50,212 nucleotides of DNA, taken from the NCBI GenBank assembly GCA_025359085.1, contig JANYHL010000060.1, positions 1 through 50,212 on the forward strand, in the 5' to 3' direction. Below, piece after piece: positions 44,240-50,212 of the stretch. The notes below the pieces were generated by a model. The model saw nothing but the letters and a program-made list of their open reading frames with translations. It ran no database searches and was not told where the DNA came from. Position 1 is the first letter of the stretch; each line of letters begins with the position of its first letter. This DNA comes from Gammaproteobacteria bacterium. Its GTDB lineage: Bacteria > Pseudomonadota > Gammaproteobacteria > Burkholderiales > Burkholderiaceae_C. Position numbers and translations under genes: made by a program.

Positions 44240-44860
44240 CTATTTGGCCTGCGAGGTCGCGCTTTGCACGATCATGAAAATGACGGCATTGCGCACGTCG
44301 GTATCGCTCAGGTTGTTCAGTCCGGCGCGCGCTGGCATCGCCTTGTGGCCGCTGATGGCCGAGTGCACCAGACCTTCGACCCCGACTTGCAGACGCGGCT
44401 TCCAGTCAGCGAAGTCGTTGGCGCGGGGTGCGCCATTCAGGCCGGGACCGTGGCAGATCAGGCAGTGATCTTGCACCAGTTGCTCGGGGTTGACCGTGCG
44501 CGGCGACGCATACGGTTGGGTGGGATCGACGGCATGGCCGAAACTGACCATGTAGGCAATCGCCCGGCTGATTTCCAGGTCGCTCAGGGCGGGCTGCCCG
44601 CCGTGCGCCGGCATTTTTCCGATGCCTGAAATGGCGTGCTCGGCAAGCTTGCCCAAGCCCTGTTTGGCATGCTGGGTCCAGGCGCCGACGTCGCCGATCA
44701 TAGGCGCGCCATCCTTGCCCGTGCCGTGGCACGCCACGCAAACCTGTTCCACCACCTCGCGCCCGGTCTTGTCCGCCGCCATCGCGCTGGACGCCCCCCA
44801 CATTAATACGGCAAGCATGACACACGCGATGTGGCCGCGCGAACTTTGATTTTTCTGCAT
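44240..44860 (-). CDS. Dihaem cytochrome c (c5/c4-like), periplasmic
   Basis: A 206-residue exported electron carrier. The signal peptide ends near SSAMAAD. Two haem c motifs are present: CVACH (Cys41, Cys44, His45) and CLICH (Cys133, Cys136, His137). Each is followed by a likely methionine ligand in a KMPAHGG- or KAMPARAG-type loop. The two domains are similar, which suggests internal duplication. Probably a soluble or membrane-associated donor to a terminal oxidase; the partner is not evident here. A GGAGG ribosome site lies just before ATG 44860. Confidence 0.9.
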   Translation of the reverse strand: MQKNQSSRGHIACVMLAVLMWGASSAMAADKTGREVVEQVCVACHGTGKDGAPMIGDVGAWTQHAKQGLGKLAEHAISGIGKMPAHGGQPALSDLEISRAIAYMVSFGHAVDPTQPYASPRTVNPEQLVQDHCLICHGPGLNGAPRANDFADWKPRLQVGVEGLVHSAISGHKAMPARAGLNNLSDTDVRNAVIFMIVQSATSQAK

Positions 44861-44901
44861 CTTGCCTCCGGTCGGTTCGGGGTGATCTTTGAAGCCTCCA
44901 A

Positions 44902-44929
44902 ATTATAGGCAGCGCAGCTTGTTTGTCGA
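44902..44929 (-). promoter_or_regulatory. Likely promoter of the cytochrome c gene
   Basis: On the minus strand: -35 TCGACA (44929-44924), a 16-bp spacer and a perfect -10 TATAAT (44907-44902). Initiation would fall near 44895, giving a leader of about 35 nt before ATG 44860. Only the -35 differs from consensus, by one base. Confidence 0.5.
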
Positions 44930-45012
44930 TTGATTGAATGCAGGCCACTCGGGTGTGCGGCTCCAAGTAAGATAGTCATCATGATCGATTGTCCAATCTT
45001 GCAGTCATCGCC

Positions 45013-45981
<969 letters not shown>

Positions 45982-46050
45982 CACTCCGCACCAGCGCCGC
46001 AACATGGGTTACTTTTTCACCCGTTTTCTCAAAAAACTCAGGAAGCCACC

Positions 46051-46956
46051 ATGCCCCCAAAAAATCTCATGACCCGACGTGCCCCGGCCTGGCTGCTCTC
46101 GTTGACACTGGCACTCGCTGCCGGGGGTCTGGCACAGGCGCAACCCGCCGCGGCGCCCGAGGCGCCCGCAGCCTCTGCCGCCCATGACGTCCCCATGGCC
46201 TCCGCCGTCGCCGCGCGGCCCCCCATGGCAGCCCCGACGATTGCCCCACCCGCCAGCGAGCCCGTGGCCAATCCCTATGGCATGCGCTCGGTGTGGGCGC
46301 AGGGCGACCTGGTGGCGCGCACGACGCTGCTGCTGCTGGCGCTGATGTCCTTGCTCAGCTGGTACTTCATCATTGCCAAGCTGCTGGCGCAAGGCCGACT
46401 CAACGCCCAGGCGCGGGCGGCGAAGAAGGCCTTTGCCAGCGCTGACGCTTTGAACAAGCGCGTCGAGGGTTTGAGTAAAGCCAGTCCCTTTCGCTTCATC
46501 GCCGAGTCGGCGCTGGAGGCGGCGCGCCGCTATTACAGCCTGGCGGGCCAAGTGGACATGAACAGCTGGCTCAGCCAGGACATCGTGCGCTCGGTAGGCA
46601 CACTGCAAATGCGCAGCCAGGAAGGTCTGTCGGTGCTGGCCACGGTGGGGTCCACCGCGCCGTTTGTCGGGCTGTTCGGCACCGTCTGGGGCATTTACAA
46701 CGCGCTGGTGACGATTGGTGTCTCAGGCCAGGCCTCGATTGAAAAAGTAGCCGGGCCGGTGGGGGAGGCGCTGATCATGACGGCGCTGGGTCTGGCGGTA
46801 GCGGTGCCCGCGGTGCTGGGCTACAACTGGCTGGTGCGGCGCAACCGGGTCACGCTGCACGCGGTCAAGGGGTTCGGCTCCGAGCTGCACACGCTGCTGC
46901 TGGTGGAAATCGACAAGAGCCAGCGCGCCGCCGCTAGCGCCAGCCAGGTGGTCTGA
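46051..46956 (+). CDS. exbB: ExbB/TolQ-type proton channel subunit
   Basis: A 301-residue inner-membrane protein forming, with ExbD, the proton-driven motor for the TonB-like protein. A signal-like N-terminus (AWLLSLTLALAAGGLAQAQP) and an Ala/Pro-rich segment precede three helices (about 88-110, 185-210 and 240-262). The family core LATVGSTAPFVGLFGTVWGI and EALIMTALGLAVAVPAVLGY is intact. AGGAAG lies 5 bases before ATG 46051; an ATG at 46069 is possible. The first exbD follows after 3 bp. Confidence 0.92.
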   Translation: MPPKNLMTRRAPAWLLSLTLALAAGGLAQAQPAAAPEAPAASAAHDVPMASAVAARPPMAAPTIAPPASEPVANPYGMRSVWAQGDLVARTTLLLLALMSLLSWYFIIAKLLAQGRLNAQARAAKKAFASADALNKRVEGLSKASPFRFIAESALEAARRYYSLAGQVDMNSWLSQDIVRSVGTLQMRSQEGLSVLATVGSTAPFVGLFGTVWGIYNALVTIGVSGQASIEKVAGPVGEALIMTALGLAVAVPAVLGYNWLVRRNRVTLHAVKGFGSELHTLLLVEIDKSQRAAASASQVV

Positions 46957-46959
46957 GCC

Positions 46960-47385
46960 ATGGCGATCAGCTACCGTGAGGAGGGCGAGGACGACGCCGT
47001 TCTGTCGGAGATCAACACCACGCCGCTGGTGGATGTGATGCTGGTGCTGTTGATTATTTTTTTGATCACGATTCCGGTCATCAACACCTCGGTGGCCGTG
47101 CGCTTGCCCCGAGAAGCGAACCAGTTGCAGCAGAGCCAGCCGCAGACCGTGGTGATCTCGGTTGATGCCCGTGGCGGCACCTACTGGTTTGATGCGCGTC
47201 TGCCTGACGCGCAAAGCCTGCAACACAGGCTCACGCAAATTGCCAGGCAAACGCCCAAACCCGAGGTTCGTATCCGGGCCGATGCCCGCTCCGACTTTGA
47301 GGCGGTGGCGCGGGTGCTGTATGCCTGCCAGCAGGCCGACCTCACGCGCATTGGTTTTGTGACGGAGCCGCCCCGTGGCAATTGA
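46960..47385 (+). CDS. exbD: ExbD/TolR-type proton channel subunit, copy 1
   Basis: A 141-residue protein with one N-terminal helix and a periplasmic domain. The conserved Asp needed for proton flow is in INTTPLVDVMLVLLIIFLI. The periplasmic part ends in QADLTRIGFVTEPP, typical of ExbD. Starts 3 bp after exbB and overlaps the second exbD by 11 bp. Confidence 0.92.
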   Translation: MAISYREEGEDDAVLSEINTTPLVDVMLVLLIIFLITIPVINTSVAVRLPREANQLQQSQPQTVVISVDARGGTYWFDARLPDAQSLQHRLTQIARQTPKPEVRIRADARSDFEAVARVLYACQQADLTRIGFVTEPPRGN

Positions 47386-47806
47386 CTTTGACGAGACTTC
47401 TGACCCGACAGAACTCGATGTCACTTCGGGTATGAACATCACGCCGCTGATCGACGTGTTGCTGGTGCTGCTGGTGATGCTCATCATCACCATCCCGATC
47501 CAGTTGCACTCGGTCAATATGGAAATGGCGGTCGGCCTGACGCCCGCCATGACGACCGAGCCGCTGGTGGTCAAGATCGAGATCACCGCCCAGAACCAGT
47601 TGCTATGGAACGGTGAGCCTGTTGCCGGTCGCGCCGAACTCACGCAGCGGCTGCAAGCGGCAGCACAACTGAGCGAGCAGCCCGAGATTCACATCCGGGC
47701 GCACCGCAGCGCCAAGTACGACACGGTGGCCGCGGTGCTGACGGTCTCGCAACAGACCGGGCTGCAAAAAATAGGGATGGTGGGGCTGGACGAGTACGCC
47801 CGTTAA
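47375..47806 (+). CDS. exbD: ExbD/TolR-type proton channel subunit, copy 2
   Basis: A 143-residue paralogue of the preceding protein. It begins with GTG 47375 inside the end of copy 1. The helix MNITPLIDVLLVLLVMLIIT has the conserved Asp, and the tail TGLQKIGMVGLDEYAR is ExbD-like. The two copies differ widely in their periplasmic domains, so this is probably not a recent duplication. A tiny hairpin (CCTGC/GCAGG, 47809-47822) lies after the stop, between convergent genes. Confidence 0.92.
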   Translation: MAIDFDETSDPTELDVTSGMNITPLIDVLLVLLVMLIITIPIQLHSVNMEMAVGLTPAMTTEPLVVKIEITAQNQLLWNGEPVAGRAELTQRLQAAAQLSEQPEIHIRAHRSAKYDTVAAVLTVSQQTGLQKIGMVGLDEYAR

Positions 47807-47824
47807 AGCCTGCGCGGGCAGGAA

Positions 47825-48478
47825 TCAGTCGGGATCGAACAGCCCATCGGCAGCGAGCCGCAGCACCCGGTCGGCGCGGGTGGCCGCCGCTTGCGAGTGA
47901 GTCACCAGCACCAGCGAGGCGTGCTGTTGGCGCGCCTGCTCGATCAAGGCGTCCATCACCTTGGCCGCTGTGCTCGGGTCCAGGTTGCCGGTGGGCTCGT
48001 CGGCCAGCAGCAGCTTCGGGCCATGCACCAGCGCCCGGGCAATCGCCACGCGCTGCAGCTGGCCGCCACTGAGCTGCTGCGGCAGCCGCGCGCCCAGGCC
48101 GCTCAAGCCCACGGCGTCGAGCATGGCCTGCACCCGGGCATCGTCGCGGCGGCCCAGCAGCATCAAGGGCAGCGCCACGTTTTGCGCCACATCCAGGTGC
48201 GGCAGCACATGAAATGCCTGAAACACAAAGCCGATCTTCTCGCGCCGCAGGCGCGCCAGTTGGTCGTCGTTCAAGCGGCCCAGATCAAGCTCGTCGAGCA
48301 CGACCGAGCCGCTGTCCCACTGGTCCAGCCCAGCCAGGCAATTGAGCAGGGTCGATTTGCCCACGCCCGATTCCCCGACGATGGCCACAAACTCGCCTTC
48401 CGCCACGCTCAGCGACACGTTGGCAAACACCGGCACCTCACCGTAGTGCTTGGCCAGATCGGTGACGACCAGACTCAT
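47825..48478 (-). CDS. ABC transporter ATPase, LolD/YbbA/AttE-like
   Basis: A 217-residue cytoplasmic ATPase of the LolD/MacB family that works with FtsX-type permeases. Walker [11 protein letters not shown]-loop [17 protein letters not shown], signature [17 protein letters not shown], Walker [13 protein letters not shown] and switch His in VLVTHSQAA are present. No permease is adjacent; the only FtsX-type gene in the window is at 41046-43643, same strand. Its start overlaps the miaA stop by 4 bp. Confidence 0.9.
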   Translation of the reverse strand: MSLVVTDLAKHYGEVPVFANVSLSVAEGEFVAIVGESGVGKSTLLNCLAGLDQWDSGSVVLDELDLGRLNDDQLARLRREKIGFVFQAFHVLPHLDVAQNVALPLMLLGRRDDARVQAMLDAVGLSGLGARLPQQLSGGQLQRVAIARALVHGPKLLLADEPTGNLDPSTAAKVMDALIEQARQQHASLVLVTHSQAAATRADRVLRLAADGLFDPD

Positions 48479-49524
48479 GGCGTGTTCTCGCGTAACGGTG
48501 GGCGGCTGGCTGGTGCGAAGTCGCGTGCCAGCGCCAGCACCTGGTCGAGCGCATCGGGCGCATCACAGGCCACCACGCGGCGCTCAAGGCTTGATCGCAG
48601 CCAGGTCAGTTGGCGTTTGGCGAGCTGGCGCGTGGCACAGATGCCTTTGTCGCGCAGCTCACCCATCGGCCACAGGCCGTCCAGCGCTTGCCAGGCTTGC
48701 CGGTAACCGACGCAGCGCATCGCGGGCAAGTCGGCATACAGGTCGCCGCGTGCGCGCAAGGCTTGCACCTCGGCCATGAAACCGGCTGCCAGCATGGCAT
48801 CAAAGCGCTCGGCAATGCGCTGGTGCAGCCAGGCCCGGTTGTGCGGTTCGAGTGAAATCAGCAAGCGCTTATTTGCCAGATAATTTATATCTTTTTGGCT
48901 TGCAGCCCCCGTATTATCTGCATGAGTAGCTATTAATTTAGTAGTATGAAAGGACGACAGCGGCTGCCCCGACAGCCGGTAGACCTCCAACGCGCGGGCA
49001 ATGCGTTGCGAATCCGCCGGGTGCAGGCGGGCCGCCGTCACCGGGTCCACCTCGGCCAGGGCGGCGTGTAGCGCGGGCCAGCCTTGTTCGGCGGCTTGCC
49101 GAGCGATCGCGGCGCGCGTGGCCGGGTCGGCCTTGGGCATCGGGTCCAGGCCTTCCAATAATGCTTTGAAATACAGCATGGTGCCGCCCACCAGCAGCGG
49201 CAGCTTGCCGCGCGCCGTGATGTCGGCGATCAGGGCCTGGGCGTCGGCCACAAACTCGGCGGCGCTGTAGGCCTGCAGCGGGTCGCGGATATTGATCAGG
49301 TGGTGCGGCACGGCGGCCAGCTCTGCGGCAGTGGGCTTGGCCGTGCCAATGTCCATGCCGCGGTAGACCAGCGCCGAGTCGACGCTGATGATCTCGACGT
49401 CATGCCGGCGCGCAATCGCCAGGGCGGCCGCGGTTTTACCGGAGGCGGTGGGGCCTGCCAGGGCCAGGTAACGCGGCCGGGGCGGCGGGCGAAGAGGGGG
49501 TGCCGGGTGCTCAGTGTTCTTCAT
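48475..49524 (-). CDS. miaA: tRNA dimethylallyltransferase
   Basis: A 349-residue enzyme adding the isopentenyl group to A37 of tRNAs that read UNN codons. The P-loop is [10 protein letters not shown] (residues 22-31). The substrate motifs [35 protein letters not shown] and [19 protein letters not shown], and the terminal [12 protein letters not shown], are all intact. Between SFH and LLISLEP there is an extra stretch (about residues 193-222, reading [20 protein letters not shown] and on). It is encoded by a copy of the interspersed repeat and makes this loop about 12 residues longer than in E. coli MiaA. The start overlaps the MFS gene's end by 14 bp. Confidence 0.95.
   Translation of the reverse strand: MKNTEHPAPPLRPPPRPRYLALAGPTASGKTAAALAIARRHDVEIISVDSALVYRGMDIGTAKPTAAELAAVPHHLINIRDPLQAYSAAEFVADAQALIADITARGKLPLLVGGTMLYFKALLEGLDPMPKADPATRAAIARQAAEQGWPALHAALAEVDPVTAARLHPADSQRIARALEVYRLSGQPLSSFHTTKLIATHADNTGAASQKDINYLANKRLLISLEPHNRAWLHQRIAERFDAMLAAGFMAEVQALRARGDLYADLPAMRCVGYRQAWQALDGLWPMGELRDKGICATRQLAKRQLTWLRSSLERRVVACDAPDALDQVLALARDFAPASRPPLRENTP
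48883..48946 (-). repeat. Interspersed palindromic repeat inside miaA
   Basis: Minus strand CTACTAAATTAATAGCTACT, then GCAGATAATACGGGGGCTGC and AAGCCAAAAAGATATAA. Sense to the gene and in frame. Adjacent bases down to 48858 (AGCAAGCGCTTATTTGCC on the plus strand) may be part of a second, inverted copy. Confidence 0.72.
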
Positions 49525-50212
49525 GTGGGCCTTGTCGTTGTACCAGCGTCCACGCCGCCAGCGCGATCAGCACGCTCCAGAACCATATGCCGAAAGCCAG
49601 TGGCCGCACCGTGCCATCCATGTGGCCCCCTAACCAGCCGCCCATGGCAAAGGCGGTGATCATCATCAAAAAACCGTTCAAGGCGGATGCCGCACCAGCG
49701 GCCTGCGGGAACGGCCCGACCGCGCCGCTCTGGCTGCACGGCTGGTGCACCCCATGGCCGAGCATGAACAGGTACTGCGGCAGCATGAGGGCCCATCCCT
49801 TGTGCAGCCCGGCCAGCGCCATGACGCCCATCAGACTGCCCCCGCTCAGCGACAGAGCACCCGCCCACGCCACCGCCCGGCGCACGCCGAAACGCGCCAG
49901 CCAGTAACGGCACAAAAAGGTACCCAGCAGATACGCCAACGCATTGGAGAACATCAGCAGCCCGTACTCGGCAGTGCGCCAGCCCAGCACCTGGATAAAG
50001 GCAAAAGAAGACGCCGCCAAAAACGTGAACAAGCCGCCGTACGAGGCCGCTGACAGCGCCGAGTACGCCACAAAAGTCGGGTTGCGCACAATCGTCAGCC
50101 AGGTGCGCCCCAGGGTGCTTGGCTGCAATGCCTGCCAGTTCTTCTGCGCCAGAGTCTCTGTATAGCGCCAGGCGATCAGTGCGAGGCAGATCGCACCAAA
50201 AACGGCCACCGC
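49511..50212 (-). CDS. MFS transporter, Bcr/CflA-type, 3' part (partial)
   Basis: C-terminal 230 or so residues of a 12-helix drug:proton antiporter-like protein; the 5' part lies beyond the window end. The visible part covers roughly helices 6-12, with the conserved [20 protein letters not shown] and [20 protein letters not shown] stretches that point to the Bcr/CflA subfamily. The stop overlaps the miaA start by 14 bp, so the two are probably co-transcribed. Confidence 0.82.
   Translation of the reverse strand, partial: AVAVFGAICLALIAWRYTETLAQKNWQALQPSTLGRTWLTIVRNPTFVAYSALSAASYGGLFTFLAASSFAFIQVLGWRTAEYGLLMFSNALAYLLGTFLCRYWLARFGVRRAVAWAGALSLSGGSLMGVMALAGLHKGWALMLPQYLFMLGHGVHQPCSQSGAVGPFPQAAGAASALNGFLMMITAFAMGGWLGGHMDGTVRPLAFGIWFWSVLIALAAWTLVQRQGPHEEH

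Noticed and set aside
44970-44988. Possible Fur box (GATAGTCATCATGATCGAT) before the TonB-like gene.
   Set aside because: By eye only about 12 of 19 bases match the consensus; too weak despite the attractive TonB/ExbBD context.
46003-46071. 22-codon ORF (MGYFFTRFLKKLRKPP...) between the TonB-like gene and exbB.
   Set aside because: It overlaps the exbB ribosome site and start in another frame; nothing supports translation.
47809-47822. CCTGC/GCAGG hairpin between convergent exbD and the LolD-like ATPase.
   Set aside because: Only 5 bp of stem and no T-run on either strand; too weak to call a terminator.

Overview
The window is a contiguous piece of a betaproteobacterial chromosome, most likely Burkholderiales, family Comamonadaceae (Rhodoferax/Polaromonas-like). 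The evidence is the gene order pnp - quinone oxidoreductase - tpiA - secG - tRNA-Leu - nuoA-N - NUDIX - DUF1178 - large NAD-glutamate dehydrogenase, the protein sequences, and a short interspersed repeat of a type I recognise from Comamonadaceae genomes. No phage, plasmid, IS element, CRISPR array or rRNA is visible.

Layout. 1-2.6 kb: 3' end of pnp, a PIG3-type quinone oxidoreductase, tpiA and secG. 2.7-17.3 kb: tRNA-Leu(GAG), then a complete 14-gene complex I operon (nuoA-nuoN), very tightly packed, with a perfect FNR/ANR-type palindrome just before nuoA. 17.4-23.4 kb: NUDIX hydrolase, DUF1178 protein and a 1590-residue NAD-glutamate dehydrogenase closed by a hairpin terminator. 23.4-26.4 kb: a small accessory block (unassigned ORF, zinc alcohol dehydrogenase, AT-richer dicarboxylate-type transporter) whose base composition differs from its surroundings. 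26.5-33.2 kb: an MsbA-like ABC exporter on the minus strand, diverging from a MarR - outer-membrane factor - EmrA - EmrB drug-efflux operon. 33.2-38.7 kb: a minus-strand polar amino acid ABC import operon (argT-hisQ-hisM-deacylase-hisP) that runs on into a small remnant of a PLP-dependent cysteine-synthase-like gene and an AttH/CrtC-type lipocalin gene. 39-41 kb: a membrane PAS-PAS-GGDEF diguanylate cyclase. 41-44.9 kb: FtsX/MacB-type permease, YbgC-like thioesterase and a dihaem cytochrome c, all minus strand. 45-47.8 kb: a TonB-like protein with exbB and two exbD genes. 47.8-50.2 kb: LolD/YbbA-like ATPase, miaA and a Bcr/CflA-type MFS transporter cut by the window end.

Most of the window is conserved core metabolism. 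The least ordinary signal is a family of about 55-bp palindromic repeats. Only one of six clear copies is intergenic (pnp/qor). The others lie in frame inside coding sequence: the ABC exporter linker, the efflux outer-membrane factor, the FtsX permease (twice) and MiaA. This resembles the protein-embedded palindromic elements known from Rickettsia. Other points of interest are a TonB-like transducer with a hexanucleotide microsatellite and no recognisable TonB C-terminal domain, an AttEFGH-like (ATPase/FtsX/lipocalin) set apparently dispersed over 15 kb, a diguanylate cyclase whose PhnD-like sensor domain looks shortened, and a possibly leaderless marR transcript.
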